Positions 7,348-15,960 are shown, counted from the stretch's first letter. The stretch: 50,844 bases of DNA from Oscillospiraceae bacterium (GCA_015065885.1 SVPJ01000014.1:1-50844); one strand, 5' to 3'. The notes: generated from the sequence alone by a model not told the origin. A program made the numbers and translations.

Positions 7348-8961
7348 ATGAAACGGGTGCTTTCCGTTGCTTTGGCGACAATATGGCTTTTTATCAGCGG
7401 TGTCCTGCCGATATGTGGTGTGACGGCGGCGAACGAGGGAATCTTTACCTATACGGTCGCAGACGGTCAAGCGACGGTTACCCGCGTGAGCATATCCGTC
7501 AGCGGGGAGGCGGTGATCCCTACCGTTCTCGGAGGATATCCCGTTACACACATTGGCGAGAATGCTTTTTTCTACTGTGAGAAACTTACGACAGTCATCC
7601 TTCCGAACGGCATAGAAACGATTGGAGAAAGTGCTTTTGAAGGATGTACGGCTCTCACTCGTATAATCCTTCCCAACAATGTGAAAAGCATCGGTGATGA
7701 AGCCTTTCGGGGATGTTCCTCCCTCTCCGCAGTGTCGATGGGAGATGAAGTGACCTACATCGGCGAAAATGCGTTTAAAGATTGTCGTGCGTTAGAAACG
7801 ATGGTCGTACCGAGCGGTGTGACCGCTATCGAAAGAAGTACGTTTTCCGGTTGTTCGTCGCTTACTACGGTGACGTTACCGAAAGGAATGACCGCTATTC
7901 GCGGCGGTGCTTTCTTCGGTTGCACCTCTCTTCATACGCTTACCATACCGGACAGTGTAACGAGTATCGGCAGCAATGCGTTTTATGAGACGGGTTGTTA
8001 CAACAACGCCGACAATTGGATAGATGGCGTGCTGTATATCGGCGCACATCTGATCGAGGCGAAGCGCACCATCAGCGGCTGCTATACCGTAAAAAACGGT
8101 ACGAAAACGATTGCCGATACGGCGTTTGAGTTATCCGAGATTACGGCGGTGATCCTTCCGCAGGACACGGTGAGCATCGGCAACAAGGCGTTTACCTATT
8201 GTTGGAATCTTACGTCGGTGCAGATCGGCAACCGTGTGACAAACATTGGAGAACTGGCTTTTTATGATTGCCCGCGATTGGCTGCCGTTTTTTTGCCCGC
8301 GAGCGTAACTGCTGTCGGTGAAAATGCCTTTGCCGAAACAGCCCCGTGTGAGGTATGGTACAGCGGTTCGGCTGCAGATCGTGCAAGAATACGGTTTGCA
8401 AGCGATGAGTTGTTTGCGGTCACGTGGCACATGGAGTCGTGCAAGGAAGATCACCGCTACGGTGATGTATGCGACACTCAGTGCGGTGCGTGCGGATGGG
8501 TGAGAACTGCACCGCACGCGTATGACCGCGTTTGCGATACGGTGTGCCGTCTTTGCGGTAATGTACGTAAAAACTCTCACATCTATGCAGGGGAATGCGA
8601 TACCGTGTGTGACGTGTGCGGTGCGGTACGTACGGCGGTAGAAAACCATACGTACGATGCGCTCTGTGACGCGCAGTGCAACGTGTGCGGCACCGCCCGT
8701 GCGGTGATGCACGTCGATACCGATGGTGATCGATCGTGTGATGTGTGCGGTGCTGAGTGGTTGCTCGGTGACGCGGACGGCGATCGGAAGATCGATTCTA
8801 CCGATGCGCGGTTGGTCTTGCAATACGCGGTGAGAAAGATCGGAGCGACCGCGCTCCGCCTTGCGGCGGCAGACGTAAACGGCGACGGGGTCGTCAATTC
8901 TACCGATGCCCGTATGATTTTGCAGTATGCTGTTTGTAAGATCACCGATTTTTCGGCATGA
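7348..8961 (+). CDS. Secreted leucine-rich-repeat protein with dockerin
   Basis: A 537-aa secreted protein. A signal peptide covers about residues 1-28. About eleven BspA/LRR_5-type repeats follow (GENAF..C..L..V.LP..V..IG), broken by an insert after repeat seven. A Cys-rich region then carries five C..CG.C-type modules (CDTVCRLCG, CDTVCDVCG, CDAQCNVCG). A type-I-like dockerin closes the protein with two Ca-binding loops (DADGDRKIDSTDAR, DVNGDGVVNSTDAR), each followed by an LQYAV helix. BspA-type repeats usually mediate adhesion or scaffolding, and dockerins bind cohesins. No cohesin is present in the window. The dockerin is almost identical to those of the genes at 16188 and 37796. Confidence 0.88.
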   Translation: MKRVLSVALATIWLFISGVLPICGVTAANEGIFTYTVADGQATVTRVSISVSGEAVIPTVLGGYPVTHIGENAFFYCEKLTTVILPNGIETIGESAFEGCTALTRIILPNNVKSIGDEAFRGCSSLSAVSMGDEVTYIGENAFKDCRALETMVVPSGVTAIERSTFSGCSSLTTVTLPKGMTAIRGGAFFGCTSLHTLTIPDSVTSIGSNAFYETGCYNNADNWIDGVLYIGAHLIEAKRTISGCYTVKNGTKTIADTAFELSEITAVILPQDTVSIGNKAFTYCWNLTSVQIGNRVTNIGELAFYDCPRLAAVFLPASVTAVGENAFAETAPCEVWYSGSAADRARIRFASDELFAVTWHMESCKEDHRYGDVCDTQCGACGWVRTAPHAYDRVCDTVCRLCGNVRKNSHIYAGECDTVCDVCGAVRTAVENHTYDALCDAQCNVCGTARAVMHVDTDGDRSCDVCGAEWLLGDADGDRKIDSTDARLVLQYAVRKIGATALRLAAADVNGDGVVNSTDARMILQYAVCKITDFSA

Positions 8962-8992
8962 TTCGTTTGATATATGCTTTGAGGAGGGAGGA

Positions 8993-10021
8993 ATGAGTAT
9001 GGAGACCGTTAACATTACGAGCGATCGCGCCGCCGTACGGTTTCACGGGCGTACCGCTCTGCGCGACGGCGGGGTATATACGCCGTGGTCGGCGAGCGGG
9101 TTTACGGTGCGGTTTCGCGGCACGGCGTTGCGGGCGACATTTGCGGCGAATAACACCGAGGTCCCAAACAGCCGTCCGTATCTTCGCACTTTCGTGGACG
9201 GTGAGCAAAAAGAGCGGTTTGGTCTGTACGAGCCGCAGGGTGACGTCGTGCTTGCCGAGGGACTGGCAGACGGCGAACACACGGTAACGGTGCTGAAATG
9301 CAGTGAAGCGTTGCAGTCCTACGTGATATGGCACGCGCTCACCACCGACGGGACGTTTTTGCCACTGCCGCCGTGTGAGACGACTCGTCGCATTCAGTTT
9401 ATCGGAGACTCCATCACCACAGGGTTTGGCGTGCTGGCAACCCCTGAGCAAACCGAGTTTACCACCGCCGAGCAGGACGCTCTCGCGGGTTACGCTATGC
9501 AGACGGCGGATGCGTTGCACGCCGAAGCACACCTGTTCGCGATTTCGGGTTACGCTATCCATCGCTCGCCTTTTGGACAACCCATTCCGCCGCTCTACCG
9601 TTTTGTCGACGGGGCGGGTGCGTGCGAGTTGCCGTGGGATTTCGACCGCTTTCAGCCCGATATCACGGTCATCAACCTCGGTACGAACGACCACGCGTGG
9701 TTTTGCAACGAATGTGCGGCACACCTTTCGGAAGAGGAACGCCACCACGAGATCGAGGAAGCGTATTATAACTTTTTAAAAGAGTTGCAGGTGATCCACC
9801 CGCACAGCCGCTTTTTGTGCGTGATCGGTATGATGCATGCCTTCGTGATCGAAGACGTGCAGCGTGCCGTCGTCCGTGCGGCTGCGGAGGGGATGGGGGT
9901 GCGCTTTCAGCGTCTGCCGCTCGCGGAGGAATGGCGCGTGGGTCATCCCGCACCGGCTACCCATAAGATCGCGGCAGATATTCTCACTCCGTTGATCGCC
10001 GAATGGATGGGATGGGAATAA
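8993..10021 (+). CDS. SGNH/GDSL-type carbohydrate esterase (CE2-like)
   Basis: A 342-aa protein. The N-terminal part (about residues 1-125) looks like a beta-sandwich, as in CE2 esterases. The SGNH hydrolase domain follows, with nucleophile motif IQFIGDSITTGFG, Asn block INLGTNDH, and a C-terminal His in APATHKIAADIL. CE2 enzymes remove acetyl groups from plant polysaccharides. No signal peptide is seen, so it probably acts inside the cell on imported oligosaccharides. GGAGGGAGG at 8983-8991 sets the ATG at 8993; a second ATG lies 6 nt on. It is 31 nt behind the LRR/dockerin gene without a clear terminator, so the two may be co-transcribed. Confidence 0.82.
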   Translation: MSMETVNITSDRAAVRFHGRTALRDGGVYTPWSASGFTVRFRGTALRATFAANNTEVPNSRPYLRTFVDGEQKERFGLYEPQGDVVLAEGLADGEHTVTVLKCSEALQSYVIWHALTTDGTFLPLPPCETTRRIQFIGDSITTGFGVLATPEQTEFTTAEQDALAGYAMQTADALHAEAHLFAISGYAIHRSPFGQPIPPLYRFVDGAGACELPWDFDRFQPDITVINLGTNDHAWFCNECAAHLSEEERHHEIEEAYYNFLKELQVIHPHSRFLCVIGMMHAFVIEDVQRAVVRAAAEGMGVRFQRLPLAEEWRVGHPAPATHKIAADILTPLIAEWMGWE

Positions 10022-10032
10022 TCGGATGCGTC

Positions 10033-10061
10033 TTGCAACGATAACGATTGTGTGATATACT
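10033..10061 (+). promoter_or_regulatory. Promoter of lrp-aminotransferase-ispE operon
   Basis: TTGCAA at 10033-10038, 17-bp spacer, TATACT at 10056-10061, with TG at 10053-10054 forming an extended -10. Confidence 0.8.
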
Positions 10062-10086
10062 ACAAACGGTTAAGGAGGATACTCTT

Positions 10087-10560
10087 ATGGATAAATTGTT
10101 GAAACTGCTCGACACGAACGCACGGTTGACCACCGCCCAGATGGCGGCGATGTTGAACACGACGGTGGAAGACATCGAAGCGAAGATGGCGAAACTGGAA
10201 CAGGACGGCGTGGTGCGTGCGTACAAAGCGCTGATCGACTGGGAACGCACCGACCGCGAATGCGTGACGGCGGTCATTGAACTGCGCGTGACACCGAAGC
10301 GCGACTACGGCTTTGAGGGCATTGCCGAAACGGTGATGCGGTTTGACGAGGTGGAAAGCGTGTATCTGATGTCGGGCGGGTACGACCTGCTCGTGACGGT
10401 GAACGGTCGCACCTTCAAAGAGGTGTCGATGTTTGTGGCGAAACGGTTGTCTACACTGGATTCGGTCATTTCCACCGCGACCCATTTCGTATTGCGCCGC
10501 TATAAGGAAAGCGGTGTGATGTTCCTCGGTGAGCAGAAGGATGAGAGAGGGGCTTTTTGA
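10087..10560 (+). CDS. Lrp/AsnC-family transcriptional regulator
   Basis: A 157-aa protein with an N-terminal winged helix (LLDTNARLTTAQMAAMLNTT) and a C-terminal ACT-like RAM ligand domain (YGFEGIAETVMRFDEVESVYLMSGGYDLLVTV). Lrp/AsnC proteins form octamers and respond to amino acids. AAGGAGG at 10072-10078 selects the ATG at 10087. The gene ends 3 nt before an aminotransferase gene, so the regulator probably senses an amino acid handled by that enzyme and may autoregulate from the adjacent promoter. Confidence 0.9.
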   Translation: MDKLLKLLDTNARLTTAQMAAMLNTTVEDIEAKMAKLEQDGVVRAYKALIDWERTDRECVTAVIELRVTPKRDYGFEGIAETVMRFDEVESVYLMSGGYDLLVTVNGRTFKEVSMFVAKRLSTLDSVISTATHFVLRRYKESGVMFLGEQKDERGAF

Positions 10561-10563
10561 CCC

Positions 10564-11751
10564 ATGGATTACAGTAAGGTTTTGAATACGACGCTGGCGT
10601 CTTTGCCGCCGTCGGGTATCCGCCGCTTTTTCGATATCGCAAACGAAGTGAAGGCGGACGATATGATCTCCCTCTCCATCGGCGAGCCGGATTTTGCCAC
10701 GCCGTGGCATATCCGCGAAAAAGGCATCACCTCGCTGGAGCAGGGCAAGACGTGGTACAGCGCGAATGCGGGTCTGTTGGAGTTGCGTGAAGCCATTTCC
10801 CGCCGTATTGCACGGCACACGGCGGTGGAGTTTGACCCTCGCAGTGAGATCGTGGTCACGGTGGGCGGCAGTGAAGCACTGGACATCGGTATCCGCGCCC
10901 TGGTGAACACGGGGGACGAGGTGTTGGTGCCGTCCCCGAGTTTCGTGTGTTACGCACCGCTGGTGGCGATGGCGGGCGGCGTGCCCGTTTCCATCGTGAC
11001 GAAAGCGGAAAACGGGTTTCGCCTGACGGCGGACGAGTTGCGCGCGGCTATCACGCCGCGCACGAAATTGCTCATCTTGCCCTTCCCGAACAACCCGACA
11101 GGTGCGGTGATGCGTCGCGAACACTTGGAAGCGATCGCGGACGTGTTGCGGGATACCGACATTATGGTGATCTCGGATGAGATCTACGGTGCGCTGACCT
11201 ACGGCGATGCCCCGCACGTGAGCGCGGTGCAGATCGAGGGCCTTCGTGAACGCACATTGCTTGTGGACGGTTTTTCCAAAGCGTATGCGATGACGGGCTG
11301 GCGTCTCGGCTATATCTGCGGGCCCGAACCGGTGATGAAGCAGGTGGTGAAACTCCACCAGTATGCCATTATGTGCGCACCCACCACGGCACAGCACGCG
11401 GCGATCGAAGCGATGGAAAACGGTGACGAAGATATTGCGTATATGCGCGGCGAATACGATGCGCGCCGCCGTTTGATCTTGCAGGAACTGAACGATATGG
11501 GGTTGACCTGCTTTGAGCCTGAGGGGGCGTTTTACGTCTTCCCCTCCATTCAAATTTCGGGACTCACGTCGGAGGAGTTCTGTGAGCAGTTGTTGCTTCG
11601 TCACCACGTGGCGATCGTGCCCGGCACGGCGTTCGGCGACGGCGGCGAGGGTTTTGCCCGCATCTCCTATTGCTATTCGGTGAATCACATTATGGAAGCG
11701 ATGAAGCGTATTCGCCGCTTTTTGCAGGAACTGAAAGAGGAAGCGCGATGA
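10564..11751 (+). CDS. Class I/II aminotransferase (PLP)
   Basis: A 395-aa fold-type-I PLP enzyme. It shows SIGEPDFATP near the N-terminus, the NNPTG motif, SDEIYG, and the PLP-lysine region DGFSKAYAMTGWRLGY. This combination is usual for PatA/aromatic or branched aminotransferases of Firmicutes, often encoded beside an Lrp regulator as here. The exact amino acid cannot be fixed from sequence. The stop codon overlaps the ispE start (ATGA), so translation is coupled. Confidence 0.9.
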   Translation: MDYSKVLNTTLASLPPSGIRRFFDIANEVKADDMISLSIGEPDFATPWHIREKGITSLEQGKTWYSANAGLLELREAISRRIARHTAVEFDPRSEIVVTVGGSEALDIGIRALVNTGDEVLVPSPSFVCYAPLVAMAGGVPVSIVTKAENGFRLTADELRAAITPRTKLLILPFPNNPTGAVMRREHLEAIADVLRDTDIMVISDEIYGALTYGDAPHVSAVQIEGLRERTLLVDGFSKAYAMTGWRLGYICGPEPVMKQVVKLHQYAIMCAPTTAQHAAIEAMENGDEDIAYMRGEYDARRRLILQELNDMGLTCFEPEGAFYVFPSIQISGLTSEEFCEQLLLRHHVAIVPGTAFGDGGEGFARISYCYSVNHIMEAMKRIRRFLQELKEEAR

Positions 11752-12617
11752 TGGTGCGGGTATCGGCCCCTGCGAAACTGAACCTGACGCTGGACGTGTT
11801 GGGGGTCAGGGCAGACGGCTATCACGAAATGAAGAGCGTGATGCAGGCGGTGGACTTGTGCGACACGGTGGAACTCACCGAAACGGCAGGCGGCATCACC
11901 CTTGCTATCATGGGGAGCGACCTCGTTCCCGACGAGCGCAACACGGCGTATAAAGCCGCAGCGGCGTTTTTGCAGTATATTCACCGTGAGGAATACGGGG
12001 TACATATTGACCTTCACAAGCACATTCCGATGCAAGCGGGGATGGCGGGCGGCTCGGCCGACGCCGCCGCCGTGTTGGTGGGGATGAACGCGCTGACGGG
12101 GGCGGGACTGTCCACCGAAACGCTGTGCGAGATCGGCGCGGCTGTGGGGGCGGACGTGCCCTTTTGCGTGGCGGGCGGTGCCGCGGTGGCAAGCGGGATC
12201 GGCACGACGCTTCGGGCGGTGGCGCCGCTCACCGACGGATGGATCGTGGCGGCGAAACCCGCTGTCAGCGTATCCACCGCCGAAGCGTACCGCGCCATCG
12301 ACAGTGCGCAGGGTCTGCCCACCCCCGACCACGACGGTATGTGCGAAGCGATGGCGGCGGGGGACCTGCCCCGTGTGGGGGAACTTCTCTGCAACGTATT
12401 TGAGGACGCGCTGGCTCTGCCTGCAGTGACGGCGTTGCTCGACGAAATGCGCGTGTGTGCGCCGCTCGGATGTCGTATGACGGGCAGTGGGTCGGTAGTG
12501 TTCGCGTTGTTCCCAAGTGAAGAGGAAGCTTCCCGCTGTGCGGCGATGCTTCAAGAGAAATATACGGAAGTTTACATTTGCCGTCCGATCACGGGCGGTG
12601 CGGAGGTGCTTATATGA
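11748..12617 (+). CDS. ispE: 4-diphosphocytidyl-2-C-methyl-D-erythritol kinase
   Basis: A GHMP kinase of 289 aa that phosphorylates CDP-methylerythritol in the non-mevalonate isoprenoid pathway. N-terminal APAKLNLTLDVLGVRADGYH, the ATP loop PMQAGMAGGSADAAA and C-terminal GCRMTGSGSVVFAL are classic IspE. It starts inside the aminotransferase stop codon and ends inside the start of the next gene (ATGA overlaps on both sides). Two adjacent ATGs exist at 11748 and 11751. No pathway partner is in the window. Confidence 0.94.
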   Translation: MMVRVSAPAKLNLTLDVLGVRADGYHEMKSVMQAVDLCDTVELTETAGGITLAIMGSDLVPDERNTAYKAAAAFLQYIHREEYGVHIDLHKHIPMQAGMAGGSADAAAVLVGMNALTGAGLSTETLCEIGAAVGADVPFCVAGGAAVASGIGTTLRAVAPLTDGWIVAAKPAVSVSTAEAYRAIDSAQGLPTPDHDGMCEAMAAGDLPRVGELLCNVFEDALALPAVTALLDEMRVCAPLGCRMTGSGSVVFALFPSEEEASRCAAMLQEKYTEVYICRPITGGAEVLI

Positions 12618-13765
12618 TCTATCGCAAATTCGGTAACACGGGTGAGACGATTTCGGCAATCGGTTTCGGCTGTATGCGCCTGCCCGAAATTGAGCGGGAC
12701 GGCGTGTGGTCGATGGATCAGGAAAAGATCAACGAGATGTTCCGCTACGCCTATGAACACGGCATCAACTATTTCGACACGGCTCCCTTCTACTGTCATC
12801 ACAACAGTGAAGCAGCGGTGGGCGAAGGGGTCAAACCCTTCCGCGACAAGGTGCTTCTCAGCACCAAACTGCCGGCGGAAAAGTTGAAGCAGGCGGACGA
12901 GATGTGGGAGTATCTGGAGCGGAGTTTGACCCGCTTGCAGACCGACCATATTGATTTTTACCACATTTGGGCGACCAACTGGGGCGATTTTTCGAAATTC
13001 GTGTTGGAGCGCGGTCTGCTCTCGCTGCTGCGGCAGGCGAAAGAGCAAGGGATGGTGCGCCATCTCTGCTTCTCCTTCCACGATAAGCACGAGAATATCC
13101 GCCGCATCATTGAAGCCGCCGAAGCGGAAGGCGTACCGATGGAATCCATGCTGGTGCAGTACAATATGCTTGACCGCGGTGTGGAGGATATGCTGAAATA
13201 CGCGAACGGCGAAAAAGGACTCGGCACGGTGGCCATGGGTCCCGTGGGCGGCGGTCGCTTGGCGGCACGCACCAAATTTACCGATGCACTGGCAGGGGAT
13301 ACGGGGCTGACGTCGTACGAACTGGCGTTCCGTTTCGTGCTGGGTAACCCCAACATGTGCTGTGCGCTGTCGGGCATGCAGAATCTCGATATGGTGAAGC
13401 AGAACTGTGCTATTGCCGAAAGTGAGCGTCCGCTCTCGGAAGAGGAGTGGCGCACGCTCGGTGAGTCGGTGGAAAAACTGCGCCGCTTCAGCGAACTGTA
13501 TTGCACGGGTTGCGGCTACTGCCAGCCCTGCCCCGTGGGAATCAACATCCCCTATATCTTTGACCAATACACCCATCACAACGTGTACGGCTTGTCCGAA
13601 AACGCAAAGAACGGCTATCGCCACTACGTGGAAAAGGATAACGGCAAGACCTTTGCGGATTGTATCGGGTGCGGTAAGTGCGAAGCGAACTGTCCGCAAA
13701 AGTTGCCGATCCGCGAAAAATTAGAAACGGTGGACAAAGCCCTGCGCGCGCTGTGGGAAAAATGA
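12614..13765 (+). CDS. Aldo/keto reductase with C-terminal 4Fe-4S domain
   Basis: A 383-aa protein. The N-terminal aldo/keto-reductase barrel carries IGFGCMRLPE, NYFDTAPFY and STKLP (catalytic Asp, Tyr and Lys region). The C-terminus has ferredoxin-like cysteine clusters CTGCGYCQPCP and CIGCGKCEANCP. This fused family is widespread in anaerobes and is thought to use ferredoxin-linked redox; substrates are unknown. GGAGGT at 12602-12607 sets the start, which overlaps the ispE stop. It is the last gene of the lrp operon. Confidence 0.9.
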   Translation: MIYRKFGNTGETISAIGFGCMRLPEIERDGVWSMDQEKINEMFRYAYEHGINYFDTAPFYCHHNSEAAVGEGVKPFRDKVLLSTKLPAEKLKQADEMWEYLERSLTRLQTDHIDFYHIWATNWGDFSKFVLERGLLSLLRQAKEQGMVRHLCFSFHDKHENIRRIIEAAEAEGVPMESMLVQYNMLDRGVEDMLKYANGEKGLGTVAMGPVGGGRLAARTKFTDALAGDTGLTSYELAFRFVLGNPNMCCALSGMQNLDMVKQNCAIAESERPLSEEEWRTLGESVEKLRRFSELYCTGCGYCQPCPVGINIPYIFDQYTHHNVYGLSENAKNGYRHYVEKDNGKTFADCIGCGKCEANCPQKLPIREKLETVDKALRALWEK

Positions 13766-13775
13766 TTAGATAATG

Positions 13776-13821
13776 AAAAAACCGTCCAAACTGTGGGTAA
13801 CACAGAAAGGACGGTTTTTTT
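13776..13821 (+). terminator. Terminator hairpin containing the spoIIR Shine-Dalgarno
   Basis: The outer stem ACCGTCC / GGACGGT (13781-13787, 13809-13815) and inner stem CTGTG / CACAG form a hairpin followed by seven T. The spoIIR ATG is the very next base. The only ribosome-binding-like sequence, AAAGGA (13806-13811), has its GGA paired in the outer stem. Confidence 0.85.
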
Positions 13822-14412
13822 ATGCGTACATTCTTTAAAGCGCTCGCGGCAGGTACGGTCGCGGCCATGGTGTTGTCGTTTTGTCATTTCAACGCGTTGT
13901 GCGGGGATATTCGGCAAGGGGTGGTGCGCCTGCACGTGCTGGCACACGACGACACGAGGGAAGAACAGACGTTGAAACTCGCGGTGCGGGATGCGGTGCT
14001 TCTGGCAGCCGACGGGTTGCTCGACGGCGTTCAGGACACAGCAGGGGCACTTGATGCCGTCACGGCGGCACTGCCGCAACTCACAGCGGCGGCGAATGCG
14101 TGCCTGCGCGAGCAGGGGAGTACACACACCGCCGCCGTGACCTTAGAGCCTGCCTATTTCACCACCCGCACCTACGACGCGGGCACGCTCCCTGCGGGGT
14201 GGTACAACGCCCTCAGGGTGGTCATCGGGGACGGCGCAGGGCGCAACTGGTGGTGCGTGGTGTTTCCGCCGCTGTGTTTGTCTTCGGCGGTGAAGCCCGC
14301 ACGGTTGGATGACGTGCTGGAGACACCGGCGTGTGAGGTGGTGGAAAATGCCCCGCGCTATGAGGTGCGGTTTAAGTTGGTGGAATGGGTGACGGGGTGG
14401 TTTGGGAGATAA
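13822..14412 (+). CDS. spoIIR: Stage II sporulation protein R
   Basis: A 196-aa protein with an N-terminal hydrophobic signal segment. In spore formers SpoIIR is made in the forespore under sigma-F, is secreted into the intermembrane space and triggers SpoIIGA to process pro-sigma-E. The family hallmarks RLHVLAHDD, LKLAVRDAV, LPAGWYNALRVVIGDG and NWWCVVFPPLC are all present. It starts directly after the T tract of the preceding hairpin. No separate promoter is obvious in the 56-bp gap. The gene supports an endospore-forming ancestry. Confidence 0.93.
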   Translation: MRTFFKALAAGTVAAMVLSFCHFNALCGDIRQGVVRLHVLAHDDTREEQTLKLAVRDAVLLAADGLLDGVQDTAGALDAVTAALPQLTAAANACLREQGSTHTAAVTLEPAYFTTRTYDAGTLPAGWYNALRVVIGDGAGRNWWCVVFPPLCLSSAVKPARLDDVLETPACEVVENAPRYEVRFKLVEWVTGWFGR

Positions 14413-14653
14413 AGCGGGACGTGCGCACCACAGAAGACGCGTGACCCGCGAAAATGTTCTTCGTCCTACATTTACGCGGGGGACGGGGCTTTAGACGATT
14501 TCTGTTTAAAGGCTGTAATTCCATACAGAATATGGTCGGGCGCAAAGTGGCGGGAGCCGAGCCCCCGCCCTGCGGTATGCACAAAATCCCATATAGGCGT
14601 GTAGGGGGCGGCGCTTGACGACGCACCGCGGGGGAATACAACGATCACGGTCG

Positions 14654-14690
14654 GGAAGGGCTTTAGACGGTTTTTGTCTAAAGCCCTTCC
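14654..14690. repeat. Long perfect hairpin, 15-bp arms
   Basis: GGAAGGGCTTTAGAC and its exact complement around a 7-nt GGTTTTT loop. It could be a terminator or a repeat remnant. A second hairpin with the shared core CTTTAGA lies at 15283-15313. Confidence 0.7.
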
Positions 14691-14891
14691 TGTCGTTGAG
14701 GTTTGGTGGTGTGTGAAGCCGCGAGAGGATACCGAAATATGGCGTTGAGGCGCCCCCGATGGTGCACACAAATCCGACGGATGCGGTAGGGGCGGCAATC
14801 TGCCGCCCGCCATGGTTGTGCGGTTGCGGAACGGACGGGTCGGGAGACCCGTCCCTACGGCGCATCGCCGTGGTTGTGCGGTTGGTTGTAT

Positions 14892-15003
14892 AACGGGACG
14901 TCGTGGGCGCCGTCCCCTACCGCCATCTCTTGGTGGGGTGTTCACAACCCCTCCGGGTCGCCCCTCGGCGACCCACCTCCCCTTACACAGGGGAGGCAGG
15001 GGG
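14892..15003. repeat. Direct repeat A, copy 1
   Basis: About 112 bp, near-identical to 15067-15182 except around the middle. It includes the two-hairpin element: stem GGGTCGCC / GGCGACCC (14955-14974), then stem CCTCCCC / GGGGAGG (14976-14996). Confidence 0.85.
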
Positions 15004-15066
15004 CCGGGTGTTCTACTCCTAATATGCGGTAAGGGCGCACTGTGTGCGCCCGCGGAGATTGTGAAA

Positions 15067-15182
15067 AACGGGACGTCGTGGGCGCCGTCCCCTACCGCGA
15101 CCCATTGATGGGTGGGGTGTTCACAACCCCTCCGGGTCGCCCCTCGGCGACCCACCTCCCCTTACACAGGGGAGGCAAGGGG
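15067..15182. repeat. Direct repeat A, copy 2
   Basis: The second copy of the 14892-15003 block in the same orientation, 175 bp downstream, with the same two-hairpin element. Confidence 0.85.
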
Positions 15183-15282
15183 CACGTACCAAAATTCGTA
15201 GGGTGCGGCGCTTGCCGACGCACTGTGGAAAGACACATCACCAAGGGAGAAGTCTTTCTGTCTGCGTTTGCACGGAAAAATG

Positions 15283-15313
15283 CAGACTTTAGATGTTTTC
15301 CATCTAAAGTCTG
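15283..15313. repeat. Perfect hairpin, 13-bp arms
   Basis: CAGACTTTAGATG and its complement around TTTTC. It shares the CTTTAGA core with the hairpin at 14654-14690. Confidence 0.65.
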
Positions 15314-15380
15314 AAATCCTACACAGGTCGGGGCTCGGCTCCCGTCGCGTTGATTTTGCGTTATAGCACAGACTTCTTGC

Positions 15381-15442
15381 CTCGCCCCTTGGGGAGAGGT
15401 GGTTTTTGTGCGGCATAAGCCGTGCAAAAAGCGGAGAGGGGT
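15381..15442 (-). repeat. Two-hairpin element, minus orientation
   Basis: Reading the minus strand: a CCCCTCTCC flank, a variable stem TTTTTGCACGGC with a mostly complementary partner, then ACCTCTCCCC with GGGGCGAG. Same architecture as 14943-14997. Confidence 0.6.
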
Positions 15443-15490
15443 GGAGAGCGGCAAGTCGGGGATTACACAAATGATGCGATCGGTCGTGAG

Positions 15491-15555
15491 ACCCCTCTCA
15501 GTCAGCCTTGCGGCTGACAGTTCTCCCCAAGGGGCGAGCCGAGAAGGCGTGTGCG
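15491..15555 (+). repeat. Two-hairpin element B, copy 1
   Basis: CCCCTCTCA flank, stem GTCAGCC / GGCTGAC around TTGC (15501-15518), then CTCCCC AA GGGG. About 60 bp are nearly identical to 17385-17447. Confidence 0.75.
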
Positions 15556-15618
15556 TTAATTTGGGTTGAGTGGCGCATCGAACCGGAATCGTCAAGTGAA
15601 TTACAGTCCCCAAAAAAC

Positions 15619-15647
15619 AAAAACCGCCTTGATGAAAGGCGGTTTTT
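15619..15647 (-). terminator. Terminator of XRE regulator gene
   Basis: Stem AAAACCGCC / GGCGGTTTT. On the minus strand it is followed by GTTTTTTG. It directly follows the stop codon. Confidence 0.8.
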
Positions 15648-15897
15648 ACATATCGTCAGAAGAAAACAAGGTGTCGATGGAAACGCTTAACAAGCGGGCG
15701 ATAACGTACAACTCCCGATCGGTGGCGTGGCGCACTTGCCCTTCCAGTTTGGAATAACTGGTGGGGTTGATATCCAGTCCCATCGTTTGCATCTTCGCGA
15801 CGAAGTCCTTTTGCTTGATGCCTGCCGCTTTGCGTAACGACTCAATATTACGTCCCACGACGTTGGCATCGCCGTATGCTTGTTTACGTGTTTTCAT
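15646..15897 (-). CDS. XRE-family helix-turn-helix regulator (83 aa)
   Basis: A single-domain Cro/C1-type DNA-binding protein. NIESLRKAAGIKQKDFVAKM forms the first helices, and DINPTSYSKLEGQVRHATDREL the recognition helix and following region. No ligand domain is present. The gene is divergent from a dockerin protein gene, and the 290-bp gap holds a consensus promoter overlapped by symmetric sites. The simplest reading is an autoregulatory repressor that also controls the surface-protein gene. Prophage repressor origin is possible, but no phage genes are near. Confidence 0.87.
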   Translation of the reverse strand: MKTRKQAYGDANVVGRNIESLRKAAGIKQKDFVAKMQTMGLDINPTSYSKLEGQVRHATDRELYVIARLLSVSIDTLFSSDDM

Positions 15898-15932
15898 TTG
15901 CCCAATCCCTTTTATATAACTGAGTTTCCTTC

Positions 15933-15960
15933 ATTATAATGCGAAAGGGTATTGACAAAA
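15933..15960 (-). promoter_or_regulatory. Promoter of XRE regulator gene
   Basis: On the minus strand a perfect TATAAT lies at 15938-15933, with a weak TTTTGT 16 bp upstream. The -35 overlaps the divergent consensus promoter, so the two probably compete. Confidence 0.5.

Larger units (their letters stand above)
14413..15618. other. Repeat-rich non-coding region
   Basis: About 1.2 kb without a credible gene. It contains a duplicated 112-bp block, several variable-stem palindromes, two long simple hairpins, and composition unlike neighbouring coding DNA. Open frames on both strands are low-complexity (repeats of the Pro/Arg/Gly type) and lack ribosome binding sites. Confidence 0.7.

Noticed and set aside
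10060-11688. A 542-codon minus-strand frame, and similar long frames at 683-1708, 1683-3014, 12572-13699 and 40853-42427
   Set aside because: All are antisense shadows of recognised genes and have no ribosome binding site or family features.
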